From Eutreptiella sp. 'Long Island Sound 2002' (taxonomy: Eukaryota; Euglenozoa; Euglenophyceae; Eutreptiales; Eutreptiaceae), in NCBI GenBank assembly GCA_964036045.1, contig OZ038382.1, forward strand, positions 75,564,687 through 75,628,686: a stretch of DNA of 64,000 bases. Direction: 5' to 3'. The notes under the pieces are model-generated. The model worked only from the letters and a program-made list of their open reading frames with translations. It was not told the DNA's origin and ran no database searches. Below are positions 1-10,548 of the stretch, piece by piece (positions within the stretch are counted from its first letter, which is position 1; each line of letters opens with the position of its first letter). Both the position numbers and the translations under genes were made by a program.

Positions 1-61
1 CCCCGTGCCGTACATCCAGTGCGCCGAGTACGGGCAAATATAAGCAGAAGGGTCAAAGAAG

Positions 62-2560
62 ATGGATCCAAGAAAGGAGGACGCCGACGTGAAGACAGCG
101 CCAGCGCCTGAGGCACCGGCAAGGCCGGCACCTGGCGCTGTACCTTCGGTGGAGCCCTTACATGGGCCAGTGGATGCGGCTGAGGACTCCCTGGATGGAC
201 TCCAGACGGCCTTCGGGGCCTTGTCTGTCGAAGAAGTGGTCTCTCAACCTCAGCCTGTGAAGAGGAAGAGGGAGAACGAGAGCGAGAAGGATGCTGGAGG
301 AGAAGCAGACGAAGGAGAGGAACAAGGGCAAGACCTGACGCATGACCCTACCTTCGAAGGCGCACCAAGCGCTTCTGGCCTTCACGCATCACCCTCTCCT
401 TTAACCACCACACTCCCAGCTGCCGCAACATCCACTTCCACAACCAACCCGCCTATGGCAGAGGGCACAGGCTTTACTGGCATGCCTCCCTACCCCGCCT
501 ATGGTATGGGCCCACCTACCACTGCGCTCCATGAGGCAACTACTGCCAGTGAGCCGGTGGCTTCCAGCTCTGCGCTGCGATGGTATGCGGCTGACTATAC
601 CCAGCCACTACACGCTACTGGAACCTATATGGATGTTCCTGGGTATGCTCCTGGGTATGCACCTGGGTATGCACCCTTGAGTGGGTTGAGGAGAGGACCA
701 GAGTCTCTTGGAGGCAGGAGTAGAGGATCGGGAAGATCCTCCAACAGGTCCCTGACGCGGTCGGAGATCAACGAGGTGCTCCGAGGAGCCACCTCAAAAA
801 TCGTGGGCGATCTCACTCAAGAGATCAGAGAGAAGCTGGAGCCCCTGATGATCCCGCCCCAAACGTCACCTATCTCGGTGGGAATGTCACCCCACCGAGT
901 ACAGGCTAACCACCTGACTGCAGGGTTGACAAATACCCTGGGGAGCCTGAGGAGCCGACCGATGCCGACTCCTGCAGCTGTACCGAGAAGTCCCTTCGTG
1001 CCGAGAACGGCCCAGCCGCCCTACAGCCACGTGACGAACTCGACGAGGGCCGAGCTGGACCGGCTGGGGCTAACAGCCTTGAGGGCTATGGTGGATGTAG
1101 AGCCTTATGGCTCTAGTGATCTAGGCGGAGACCCCTCCGATGACGAGCCGCCGTCGATGGATTCTTCTTCACCCTCAGATGACGAGGACCCTGAGGACCC
1201 CGAGGACCCCAAGGGTAAGAAGAAGAAGAAGAAGAAGGTGATGACCCGACGCCCTGAAGGACGCCGGACTCAGGAGGCGAAGGCTATTGCCACCTCCAAG
1301 ATCATGCTGAACCTGCCGGACTTCACAGGCAAGGACCTCAGCGAGTTCGCTGAGAATTTTGGCCGGTTTCTACGACTGACCGGCCAAACCCACGCCAGTG
1401 GGCGAGTGAAGTGCGATCTGCTCCTGCAGTGCTGCAAGACCAAGTACCTGGAGAAGCAGGTCAGGCAGATCGTAACTAAATCCGCCACCTTTGCCGATGT
1501 GTTGGTTGCCCTGGAGAGGCAGTACCCGACCTACGAAACCGACCTCTCCATCAGGGTCGAGATCCAGAACCTGCCCGTGCTGCCCAACAACCCCAAACCT
1601 GGCAGGGTATCCGAGCTGTTGGCTGATCTGGATCACTGGGCTGGACGACTGACGCCCGGTTCCTACAGCAGCGACGACCTGCTGTTCTGGTTGGTGGCCA
1701 AGCTCCCTCGAGAGCTATGGGACGAGTGCCGTTCGACGGCGGAGCGCAAGGCCAGATCCCTCCACTACGAGGATCTGTGCGTGCTACTCCTGGAGCTGGC
1801 GTTGGAGAAGGAGAGCGACCAGCACTTGAACAACTACCGTCCTGGTGGTGGAGGTTCTGGAGGCAAAGGGTACCAAGGGTCCCGACCTGGGCAGGGGACT
1901 ACCCCCAAACACGCCCACGCCCGTACTATGGAGAACGTGAAGGAGCTATTCTGGTGTGACGCCAGAGACGAGCAGGGCCACCTGCAGCACGCCTCTGACT
2001 GCGAGCAGCGAGACTGCTTCGTAGTCCAGGGGAAGCAGCAGGAGAAGAACACCGGCGCCAAAGCGAAGCTGCCGGATCATTACCGCTGCACCATCACGTG
2101 TGCATTCTGCGGTAAGCGGAAGCACTACGAGGATGAGTGCTACCATAAGCAACGCCTATCGGCTAAGCTTAAGGGGGAAGATCCTGGCAAAGGCTCCGGC
2201 AAAGGTGGAGGCAAAGGCAAAGGCAACGACTCCGGCAAGGGCAAGTCGAAAGGACGTGGTCAAGGGCAAGACAAGGGTCAAGGTGGACGAGGAGGAGGCG
2301 CTAACCGCCAGCCCGACAACAAGAACAAGGACAAGAACGGAGGCAACCCCAACCCTAATCCAGGGGGGAACTCCGAGCCCTCTGGAGTGCAGACTGGTCC
2401 TACCACACGCTCACAAACGCAGGCCCAGCAAGTACAAGGAGCCAAGCGTGAGCATGAAGGTGGTGATGACGGCAACGCTAAGAAGAGGAGCCGTTTCATG
2501 AGGATGGCCCGCAAATTGCGGAACAAGGGGTTCGAGGTGACCTGTCCCGCGGAGTTCTGA
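62..2560 (+). CDS. gag: gag polyprotein, family A copy 1
   Basis: An 832-residue frame starting at an ATG just after the leader; copy 2 has the same ATG. The N-terminal half is proline- and acid-rich and includes three PGYA repeats (638-673). A lysine run lies near residue 390. A retrotransposon-gag/capsid-like helical region spans roughly residues 415-590. A CCHC zinc knuckle (CAFCGKRKHYEDEC, spacing CX2CX4HX4C) starts near residue 680, followed by a Gly/Lys-rich, nucleocapsid-like tail. The product would package element RNA. The frame closes at TGA (2558-2560) followed by CGG, and the pol frame continues in the same phase. No internal stop is seen in this copy, unlike copy 2. Confidence 0.88.
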   Translation: MDPRKEDADVKTAPAPEAPARPAPGAVPSVEPLHGPVDAAEDSLDGLQTAFGALSVEEVVSQPQPVKRKRENESEKDAGGEADEGEEQGQDLTHDPTFEGAPSASGLHASPSPLTTTLPAAATSTSTTNPPMAEGTGFTGMPPYPAYGMGPPTTALHEATTASEPVASSSALRWYAADYTQPLHATGTYMDVPGYAPGYAPGYAPLSGLRRGPESLGGRSRGSGRSSNRSLTRSEINEVLRGATSKIVGDLTQEIREKLEPLMIPPQTSPISVGMSPHRVQANHLTAGLTNTLGSLRSRPMPTPAAVPRSPFVPRTAQPPYSHVTNSTRAELDRLGLTALRAMVDVEPYGSSDLGGDPSDDEPPSMDSSSPSDDEDPEDPEDPKGKKKKKKKVMTRRPEGRRTQEAKAIATSKIMLNLPDFTGKDLSEFAENFGRFLRLTGQTHASGRVKCDLLLQCCKTKYLEKQVRQIVTKSATFADVLVALERQYPTYETDLSIRVEIQNLPVLPNNPKPGRVSELLADLDHWAGRLTPGSYSSDDLLFWLVAKLPRELWDECRSTAERKARSLHYEDLCVLLLELALEKESDQHLNNYRPGGGGSGGKGYQGSRPGQGTTPKHAHARTMENVKELFWCDARDEQGHLQHASDCEQRDCFVVQGKQQEKNTGAKAKLPDHYRCTITCAFCGKRKHYEDECYHKQRLSAKLKGEDPGKGSGKGGGKGKGNDSGKGKSKGRGQGQDKGQGGRGGGANRQPDNKNKDKNGGNPNPNPGGNSEPSGVQTGPTTRSQTQAQQVQGAKREHEGGDDGNAKKRSRFMRMARKLRNKGFEVTCPAEF
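638..673 (+). repeat. 12-bp coding tandem repeat (PGYA x3)
   Basis: Three consecutive 12-base units encode Pro-Gly-Tyr-Ala within gag. The matching place in copy 2 (about 29779-29790) has a single PGYA-like unit, so the repeat number differs between two copies of one family. Confidence 0.85.
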
Positions 2561-3789
2561 CGGGGACGCTCTGGTGGCACCCAAGACCTGGTGTTTTGGG
2601 TACGTATCCGACTAGGGGGACGCGAATACCTGGGGGTATTGGACACTGGCGCCACCATATCTATAGTGGCCAAGAAAATTTTACCTTGTGGGAGCCTGAA
2701 GAACACCATGACCACCGCCGCTATACGCATGGGGGATGGACATGTGGTGCACAGCTGCGGGGACTGTGAAGTGGAGGTACCTATGGGCTCCCGGACTATC
2801 GCCCATCGGTTCTATGTGATGGACACTGACTTGTACTGGGGACTGACTTCTTCGTACAGCACTCCCAGATACAATCCCTGACGCTGCAAGCGCCCTACCT
2901 CCTCTACGTGGTCCACAGCAGTGGCAGAGAGTCTGTGCCACTGGAGCAGTCGGAACATCCCTCGAGTTACCTGAGACTATCGAAGGAGGAGCCCTCGAAC
3001 ATGATGGCGGCCTCCCAAAATGAGGACTATCAACTATTGGGGGAAGTCCTAGATCAAGGTCTGAAGGAGTTGGGTTACTCTCGAGAAGACCTGAGTGTGG
3101 AGTTGTTCGCCAGCGACAAGCAACATGTACTGGACCTTTACTGCAGCAAGGGGAAGAACTGCAGCTACAAATTTTACTGGCCCTCTTTCGGGATGGCCTA
3201 CGGGAACCCCAGATTCAGTGAACTGCAGACGGTGCTGACCAAGGTGGCCTTGGAACGTTCCCGTATGGTCCTGTGTTCCCCCGATTGGGGAGCCCATTGG
3301 GGCAACGAGTACTGGCGAAACCTCCTGGACAGGCTGACTATCAGCTCTGTACGTTTGCCTGATGATGCCATCTACGTGCCTCTGGGGCGCAAGACGCCTA
3401 TTGGGAAACCCGGATGGGGGAGTATGCTTAGCGTGGTGGACGGAGGTCTTACCTCGATTCCCTGGGAGGAACTGGACCCGACTCTGGTCCAGGCTATACA
3501 ACGATAAAGCGACGGACTCGCCTTGGGTGACTCGAAAGATCGCCTACGACCTCAAGATGCTGTTGAGACTACACCCGGAGGAGATGAGTACGTCGTGACT
3601 GACACCAACACCCCCAACTCTCCCTGCCGTGTACCTGTTCCTGATGGAGTCTCTGAGTGTGGACTATCTGAGGTACCCAGCTCTATCCACTCAGAAGACG
3701 AAACTGAGCACGACGCCTTCTTCGTGCAGACTTGTGTGGAGGAAGTGGAGAACGCCGAGTAGGTCGCCCGACTGAAACCCCTACTCTCC
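2561..3789 (+). pseudogene. pol N-terminal part: aspartic protease plus Dam-like domain (broken), family A copy 1
   Basis: The frame after the gag TGA is open and in phase with gag. It encodes a retropepsin with the active-site motif VLDTGATISIV (about 2636-2668). Against copy 2, about 10 nt are missing near 2830, before the conserved LGTDFF motif, which shifts the frame. The sequence resumes at about 2908 with the Dam-like domain (VELFASDKQ, GNPRFSEL, LCSPDWG and VVDGGL motifs). Two nonsense changes follow: TAA at 3505-3507, where copy 2 has GAA, and TAG at 3760-3762, where copy 2 has TAC. Past these the phase runs straight into the RT frame at 3790. In the intact ancestor this was one gag-pol reading frame. 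The function of the Dam-like part is unknown. Confidence 0.82.
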
Positions 3790-6700
3790 ATGAGGTTGGA
3801 AGACCCCGTGGACGAGGGGCTGGACCCTCGATCCAGGCTCAGGGAGTATGTGGATTGCAAGAGGAAGTTGGTGGCGAAAAAGCTATGCTACGCGAAGCCT
3901 ACCCGCAGCTCATGGCCACTGAAGCAAGGACGTATGGGAGACCTATCCCAATTGAAGGAGGACCTCGAACAGAAGATCAACACCTGGCAAAGGGAGGTAG
4001 ATCTCAAGCTCATGAAGAGCCTGTGGGGCGCCCATGTGAGGACCCCAGAGGAGGACGACCTCTCGGAGGAATGTGTATGTGAACCCCCTCGAGCGTGCCT
4101 ATGTTGCCATCGTCCATCGGAGATGGTTGAACAAGACCTTCTATATGCCTACCAAGGGCTGAAGGATACTACCACGGGCGAAGAGTCGGTGGAGGACCAC
4201 CTCCCGGCGTCTATTACCCAGGGGGCAAGCAACTTACACTCTTACGAGGACATGGAGGACAAGATCAAGATATTGGACCCGAGGGTACAGAAGCTTTTAA
4301 GGACCTATCTGGAGGTGTTCGGAGAACTACCCCCTCCAGCCTCATGTGACAAGCTGGTACAGATGGACCTCAAGCTGAAACCCGAGTTCGTGGGTCACGA
4401 GATCCGGAGCAGACCCTATCCAGCTCCTAAAGAACAGGCCGACGAGATCGAGCGACAGATACAAGAGTGTATCGACGCTGGCCTAGTCCCCGAGTACAAG
4501 GACGGGGACTACCCCCTACACTGCAGCCCCCGTTTCCTGGTGGCTAAACCTTGGTCTACAGCCAAACGGCTGGTAGTGGACTATGGGGAGCTAAACAAGA
4601 AGACGCTGAACCACTCAGGGTCCATTCCCAATATGGAGTCTACCCTGGAGAAGATAGCCTCCTGTCGCTACAAGACCGAAAAGGACAAGCCAAGCGGATT
4701 CTGGCAAGTCGACCTGACGCCCAACGCACAGGAACTACTGGCCTTCATCACCCCTCAGGGGAGGGTGTTCAAGTGGAAGGTCATGCCGTTTGGCGTGGCT
4801 AACGCACCCGCTCTATTCCAAGAGCTGATGAACAAGATCTTGTCCATCCTACGAAGGAGACCTAAGGTGCAGGAGCTCATATCCCGTGGTGCCCAGATGG
4901 AGGCTCACATCGACGATGTATGCCTTGGGACCAATACCCAGGAGGATCACCTAATCCTCTTGGGTGAGTTCCTTGCGGTCTGCCAGGAGAACCACACTCG
5001 ACTCAAGCTGGAGAAGTGTGAGTTCATGCAGGAGACCATGCAGTACCTGGGGTTTGACGTTGGCTATGGGTGGTGGACCCCTGCGGCCTCTAAGGCCAAA
5101 CCCCTGATGGACGCCAAGGTACGACACGAAGACCCCAAGAAAGGACTTCATGATGTTCGCAGTTTCATTGGGGCGTGCAACTTCTATCGCCGCCACATCA
5201 AAAACTTCACCTATACCAGCGCCGTACTGACGGACTTGATCAAGAAGAGTACTACTTGGCGCTGGGGCCCACAAGAGCAACAAGCGTTTGACGAGCTCAA
5301 AGACAAGGTAGCCAACGCTCAATGCTTGGGCGTGCCTAGAGCACAAGGGGAGATTATCCTGGTGACCGACGCCAGCAATGTGGGCGGTGGTGGAACGTTG
5401 TTCCAATGGCAAGCACTAGAGAAGGAGGAGTTCGACTCGGCCATTTCCCAATGGGGGACGGAAGGTCTCAACCGAGATGGAACCCTCAAGCACAGCTACC
5501 CTGACTACAAGTGGGTCCTAGTACCTCTGGGCCACTGGAACTGGAAGTGGAACCAGGCCAGGGGGAACTACTCCACCTATGAGCAGGAATTGCTCGCGGG
5601 TATGCTGGTGCTATCCTCACAAGCACGACTGTTGGGGAGTAACCCTGTGGTCTGGCTATGCGACCAAGAACCGGTCGGCAGTTTCCAGAAGGGTCCCCCA
5701 CCTGAAAAGGCCAAGCTACGGCGCTGGTGGACCTACCTCAGTCAACTACGGCTGACGGTACACCATATCCAGGGAGTGAAGAACGAGTGTGCCGACTACA
5801 TCAGCCGCAACAACTTCGACGCCCTGATTGGTGCCCGGTCTGAAGCGCTGGCTAAGGAGGCGTTCAGCCGTATGGATGTCCACTTGGACCTCAAATTGAC
5901 TATGATACGCCCCCTGGATGGACTCCAACAATCGGAGTACCTGAGGGAGTTCGGGGATATCTACAAGCGCCTGGAGAAACGCCTTGAACCCCTCCTGGTC
6001 AACCAAGACCAGTGGAAGAGGGACAAGAGCTACCTATGGCACGAGGACCGTATCGTGGTGCCTAGTGACCGAGTCCCAGCGCTGCTGAAGTGGACCCATG
6101 AGTCCAGTGGTCATGTGGGTGCTGACGGCACCCTGAGGCTGTTCAAGCAGTGGTTCCACACTACGTGGACTGACGACCAACTGCGGAAGACCCTCCAGCC
6201 TATCGTGGACAAGTGCCCGTGCAGGTCATGTAAACCAGGGGATATCAGGGACAGAGGTCTCTACTCGACTCTGCCCATCCCTCACTGTGCTAACAGTGTT
6301 CTATACGTGGACTACACGGAGATGCCGAAGTTCGGGGGCTATGAATTCGCCCTCGTGCTAACCTGTGGGTTGACCAGGTTTACCAGGGTGTTCCCATGTA
6401 CCAAGCACATTACCGGGGAGGAGACTATCAAGATACTCCTGGAGGAGTGGTTTTGTGTCTATGGGGCGCCCAAGGAGATCAACTCTGATGAGGACGTGCG
6501 AGTACGCTCAGATACTGGCTGGTACAAGAGGGTCCTGAGATCCCTCAATGTCCAGGTGTCTACGGGGATTCCCTACTCTCACACGAGCAACCCCCTATGT
6601 GAGCGACAGATCCGTGTCCTGAAGGAGAACGTCAGGATATGGTGCAAAACCGAACGCACCAGAGACTGGGTGAGACTACTCCCCGTCATATCCTTGATGA

Positions 6701-7482
6701 TGAACTCCCAAGAGACTTCAGCGACTGGCTACTCGCCCCATGAGCTATTCCTGGGGCGCCCGGCATGGTTCCTACATGCCCCCTATCCAGTGGACACCCA
6801 TTCTTCTGTGGGTGAATGGGTCCAGGAGCAACAAGCGAAGGTGGACAAGGCCAAGGCTATGCTCCAGACAGTGAGGGAGCGTCAGTGGAACAAGAAGAAC
6901 AAGCACCGAGTACCGGCCACCTACCAAGAGGGGGACTGGGTGCTGGTGCACCACAGTCGACTACCCGCCTGGCCACGCTCTACCAGCGATGACCCATACT
7001 TCAGGCCGTACAAGATTCTATCCGTGGATGGACACCGTATCACCGTGCGGTGTTCTTCCCGTCTAGGGGGGACCCTGGTGTGCGCTGCTCAACACCTGAA
7101 GCGCTACTATGATCCTGAAGACCTCTGTGGGGAGGAGTGGGAGCTGAACGACGAGGAAATCGCTGCTCTGAACCTACAAGGGGCAGCCAGCCCTATGGAA
7201 GTTGAAGGTGAACTCCCCGACATGAACGCCGAGGAGATGGCTAAGGAGGGCTTCTACCTGGTGAAGTCTGTCCTACGCCACCGCTATCGCCAGGGTTGGC
7301 GCTTCCTCACCCTCTGGGAAGGGTTTGGAGTCGAAGAGGCCACCTGGGAGCCTTTCTCTGCATTTGTTCTACCTGAGGGACGCCTAAACTCCGTTCTGGT
7401 TGACTACTTGTCCCAGAACAACCTTGGTGAGTTGCTGAGGCTCGCTGAGACGCTTGCCTCCAAGACTAAAGCTAGGGACTGA
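3790..7482 (+). CDS. pol: pol: reverse transcriptase, RNase H, integrase and chromodomain, family A copy 1
   Basis: A 1230-residue open frame. The ATG at 3790 is only the first after a nonsense codon; copy 2 shows that the protein originally began upstream. RT occupies about residues 190-450, with RLVVDYGELN, MPFGVANAPALFQ and the catalytic AHIDDV near residue 375. RNase H follows (LVTDASN near 525), with the gypsy-type IQGVKNECADYISR tether motif. Integrase has a zinc-binding HHCC-like N-terminus (HESSGH ... CPCRSC, from about 770) and a D,D,E core (VDYTEM near 840, NSDEDV near 897, CERQIRV near 937). A C-terminal chromodomain (FYLVKSVLRHRY ... TWEPF, about 1154-1215) identifies a chromovirus-like gypsy. 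It would copy the RNA and insert the cDNA into chromatin. Confidence 0.93.
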   Translation: MRLEDPVDEGLDPRSRLREYVDCKRKLVAKKLCYAKPTRSSWPLKQGRMGDLSQLKEDLEQKINTWQREVDLKLMKSLWGAHVRTPEEDDLSEECVCEPPRACLCCHRPSEMVEQDLLYAYQGLKDTTTGEESVEDHLPASITQGASNLHSYEDMEDKIKILDPRVQKLLRTYLEVFGELPPPASCDKLVQMDLKLKPEFVGHEIRSRPYPAPKEQADEIERQIQECIDAGLVPEYKDGDYPLHCSPRFLVAKPWSTAKRLVVDYGELNKKTLNHSGSIPNMESTLEKIASCRYKTEKDKPSGFWQVDLTPNAQELLAFITPQGRVFKWKVMPFGVANAPALFQELMNKILSILRRRPKVQELISRGAQMEAHIDDVCLGTNTQEDHLILLGEFLAVCQENHTRLKLEKCEFMQETMQYLGFDVGYGWWTPAASKAKPLMDAKVRHEDPKKGLHDVRSFIGACNFYRRHIKNFTYTSAVLTDLIKKSTTWRWGPQEQQAFDELKDKVANAQCLGVPRAQGEIILVTDASNVGGGGTLFQWQALEKEEFDSAISQWGTEGLNRDGTLKHSYPDYKWVLVPLGHWNWKWNQARGNYSTYEQELLAGMLVLSSQARLLGSNPVVWLCDQEPVGSFQKGPPPEKAKLRRWWTYLSQLRLTVHHIQGVKNECADYISRNNFDALIGARSEALAKEAFSRMDVHLDLKLTMIRPLDGLQQSEYLREFGDIYKRLEKRLEPLLVNQDQWKRDKSYLWHEDRIVVPSDRVPALLKWTHESSGHVGADGTLRLFKQWFHTTWTDDQLRKTLQPIVDKCPCRSCKPGDIRDRGLYSTLPIPHCANSVLYVDYTEMPKFGGYEFALVLTCGLTRFTRVFPCTKHITGEETIKILLEEWFCVYGAPKEINSDEDVRVRSDTGWYKRVLRSLNVQVSTGIPYSHTSNPLCERQIRVLKENVRIWCKTERTRDWVRLLPVISLMMNSQETSATGYSPHELFLGRPAWFLHAPYPVDTHSSVGEWVQEQQAKVDKAKAMLQTVRERQWNKKNKHRVPATYQEGDWVLVHHSRLPAWPRSTSDDPYFRPYKILSVDGHRITVRCSSRLGGTLVCAAQHLKRYYDPEDLCGEEWELNDEEIAALNLQGAASPMEVEGELPDMNAEEMAKEGFYLVKSVLRHRYRQGWRFLTLWEGFGVEEATWEPFSAFVLPEGRLNSVLVDYLSQNNLGELLRLAETLASKTKARD

Positions 7483-9737
7483 ACCTTACCCTTACCTGCC
7501 AAAGCGTATGTGTGAGTGTGCTATTCCTAAGGTCCTGAGAGCAAGCCGCAGAAGTGGTGTCCTAATTATACCCAAGTCTGCACGCTTGCTAAACCTGGAG
7601 GGTTGGCTTATTGATGCCACGGGGTACGCCCCGGGTCTCCCCTCCCCTAAGCGCCCAATTTCTGTGCTGGCGCAAAACCTTTGGGGAATACCCAGCGTAC
7701 TAATCCAGGTATTGTTTTCCCTACCTATCTGTCTACTACAGGGAGGGGTGGCCAAAAGCTTTGAAGGCATGAAAACGCCGTTTTGCTAAATGGCCAAAAC
7801 ACTGACCTAACAACTGCCACAGCCCACCAACCCTGCTAAAATTGCAGGAAACGGGTGGGACAGTGACACACGCACTACAGGTCCTACACACCCTACAGTG
7901 GCACCATCCTGGTGGGCGAGCACTGGGGCAACTGGCTCAAGCCCCCACTCAGGACTACCACTCCTATACGCACACTCTACTGGGCGTTGCGTAGGCAAAG
8001 GTCTCGTGGGTCCTAGCGACCCTCCTGTGAAATGACAAGAGAACACAGCGCTGCTAAGCAACTGTGGCCTAACAGGGGACGCCACAACCGGTTTCCCCTG
8101 CTGGGGCTTGGAGGGAAGAGGTGCTCCTGCGTGCACGGCGCAGATGTCGATGAAGTCGGACTCCCTGCTCTGCCACAGGCAGAGGCGGAGTTACTTGTTT
8201 GTGTGATCTGCGCCCTTGTTTAGCAGGGCATAAAAAAAATGCTGCTGCACCAATCACCCTACCTGCCCACCTGTAAAACAAAGGCAAATGAAAGGGCGTT
8301 TGCGGCGGAGGAACCAAGCCACACTCCAGGTATTATACCCTTCTCAGTGTGACCTATAATACACTGTCCGCAAACACGCTGGAGGACCAGCTACCCTTGT
8401 CAAGCTAGCAAGCTTTAAGGGATTCCTCAGGTTCTCTTAAAGAACGTACCGAGGAGCCCCTGGGTAGCCTAAACAAGGTTTACCGTGCGCACTTCGCGTG
8501 GCCTACCCTTTAATACGTGTGTGCATGCGCGAGTATGCACGAAGATTTTGGGCAAACCTGCCCATCTCAGCGCCAATCACGAACTCCACCAGGGGGTGGC
8601 CCTGCCTGGGCTTACTCACCTTACCTACCGCTGGGAGAGAGAGCAAGTGAGGGGCGCACGCGAAGAACGTTGCTATGCACTGGTGTGTATGTCTAATCAC
8701 CCTGATCTGACCGCTAATCATCTGCAATCTTTCTAATCATACCCTCTATCGCGTCCTATCGTTGTTAGCGCTGCTACAAGACTCGTTCGGGGAGACACGA
8801 GACGAGCAATGTGTATGCGGCATACGAGACGAGCATACCTGTAGTTTATACCTGATTCATTGAAGTCTTTTTCATTGAGTGTCTAATTCTTGAATTTTTG
8901 AAGCTTCTATTAGTGTGGGTGGAATCTGTATGTTTATTTATTAGTGTGTGTTTCGTCATTTTCAAGACTACGTGAGACATACGTTTATAATTCCATTTTT
9001 TCCCCATTTTCCGGCGCTTCGCTAGGAGCCGCTCCTGCGCGCCGCCATTTTATGCGTATGAATTTCTGGATTTAAAAAATCCAGGGATGACTCTAATTTC
9101 TAGAAAAATGTGCTTCTGATGCACAATTGAATTCTGCTCAGGTGTGTTGTTTCAGACAAATTCTAGGCCGTCATTTGACGGATTTTGGTGTTGTCGCTTC
9201 GTTTTTACGTGGATTCGTCCATAATTCTCCCATTCCTGCCTCTGCAGATACCCACGCGCAGCCTCGCTGAGTAGGCCGTGTTCGCGCCGAAACGCAGGTG
9301 CCTGGAGAGACTGAGCAGAACCAAGACCCCACCAAGGGGCAATTTTAATTTTTTCACGACTCCCTCCGCCCCAAGACAGGTCACAGGTCGCCAGCAGGTT
9401 TACGAGAACCCATGCGAGTGTGTCTATTGTGTCTTGCGTTTGGTTTGTGTCGACGCTGCGTCTTGGAGGGAGGGATGCATATGCATATGTTTGGCATGCT
9501 CCCATACTAACCCAACCAGGCCACAGGAGCCCCGGCAGCGCCATGAGCGCTGAGTCTTCTGTAGGAAATGATACAATCAGAGCAGCAAAAGAGCGCCAGC
9601 CATGGTGAGCGCCCATTTTTCTGTGTGAGGGAAGCTATAGGTATTTTAAAGTAGATGTGGAAACCAAGGAAAGGCCAAGGAAAAATCCCTTTTTCCTAAA
9701 ATGCGACAGAGGTGGCCACCACAGCACAAGGAGGGAG
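7483..9737 (+). other. Long 3' untranslated region of family A copy 1
   Basis: About 2.25 kb between the pol stop and the polypurine tract. It aligns over its whole length with 49812-52054 of copy 2, so it belongs to the element rather than to flanking DNA. I find no ATG-started ORF with recognisable domains. A non-ATG frame (7454-7789) is open in both copies but lacks a start codon. There is no envelope-like coding. Confidence 0.75.
9728..9737 (+). promoter_or_regulatory. Polypurine tract, family A copy 1
   Basis: The all-purine run AAGGAGGGAG lies directly against the inferred 3' LTR start. Copy 2 has AAGGGGGGAG at the same place (52045-52054). This is the expected primer for plus-strand DNA synthesis. 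Confidence 0.75.
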
Positions 9738-10531
9738 TAAGAAAAAGTGCTTTTCCATTGCTTTGAGGCATACTCTAGTTGTATTAGAGATGCACTGAGC
9801 ATCCATGCATTTTTATCTTAGTATTGCCCCACCAAAACTGGTGATAACACATTTTGACCTATGGAACCAAACACCCAATCAGGATATGGAGTGGACCCCT
9901 TAATCCCCTTTCAATGTGAAGTAAAACATCTTTTCCTGAGTTAACTGAGAACTGACATATCCAAGGCAGAGCCTATGAATTTATCTATGTTTTTCCCTGA
10001 ATACTTATCTGCCCTAGTGGTATGCACCCTAGGGGGCTAGGCACCTCTTTTTGAGAGGTCCTGGGTTCAATTCCTGGTCAGCCTAGCTAAGTAGGAAGAT
10101 CCCATGTGACATGGCAGTGACCTCATCGCCACATGCCCTGCCACCTCAGCACATATGGGACCTAAAACAAAGAGTGCACATCTGCTGAGATGGCACTATG
10201 GAGAGAGAGTGACCATGGGGCAGTTTTCTAACTCTTTTCCAAAAACATTTCAGCTATCTCTGTGAATATGCATTCATTTGTGACCTGAGTTGCAGTTTCT
10301 GTGAATATCCAATCCTCTTTCACTGTTTACACTGCAGCCCTTCATGCTTTGATCCTGAATTCTCTTCTCCTTGCATACTTCTGGCTTGGGTTATCCTGGA
10401 TTGACTCTATTGACTCTATTTCTGCAAACAAAAGGTTTACATCATCCACAACAAGCAGCAGGAAACCCTACAGCAACAGCAAGCAGCAGGAGAAGCAAAA
10501 ATACAGTGCTGAAATCACTATAAACCTTTCT
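9738..10531 (+). repeat. 3' LTR of family A copy 1
   Basis: A ~794-bp copy of the repeat also present at 28301-29091 (5' LTR of copy 2) and 52055-52827 (3' LTR of copy 2). It starts TAAGAAAAAGTGC and ends near AAACCTTTCT; AGAAA and TTTCT form a short terminal inverted repeat. Its left edge is set by the polypurine tract. Its right edge is inferred from copy 2, where a primer-binding site starts at that point. It contains the tRNA-like element described separately. Confidence 0.82.
10006..10090 (+). other. tRNA-like (Lys-UUU) cloverleaf within LTR, copy in 3' LTR of element 1
   Basis: ACCTC/GAGGT (10043-10047 and 10055-10059) frame a 7-base loop TTTTTGA, which has the layout of a UUU anticodon loop with U33 and a purine at 37. 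It is followed by a T-arm-like hairpin whose loop sits in GGTTCAATTCC (10064-10074), a near-consensus pol III B box. A CCTAG/CTAGG D-like stem precedes it. The acceptor-like stem is less well kept in this copy than at 28571 and 52325. The 1-base variable region and the extra bases before the anticodon stem argue against a functional tRNA gene. Confidence 0.5.
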
Positions 10532-10548
10532 CTAATGATGCCGCAAAG

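Larger units (their letters stand above)
1..10531 (+). mobile_element. Ty3/gypsy LTR retrotransposon, family A copy 1 (5' LTR outside window)
   Basis: The order is leader, gag, protease, Dam-like domain, RT, RNase H, integrase, chromodomain, a long 3' untranslated leader, polypurine tract and 3' LTR. The first 61 bases match the leader of copy 2 (29132-29188), which lies about 40 bases downstream of that copy's primer-binding site, so the 5' LTR of this copy must lie just left of the window. The right LTR ends at about 10531 and directly abuts a gag-like frame of family B that has no start codon. This implies that the element inserted into a family B element. The copy carries a 10-nt deletion and two nonsense codons in its protease/Dam-like part, so it is probably not autonomous. 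Confidence 0.9.

Noticed and set aside
10006-10090. Functional tRNA-Lys gene
   Set aside because: Extra bases before the anticodon stem, a 1-base variable region and its location inside every LTR copy argue for a tRNA-like element instead.
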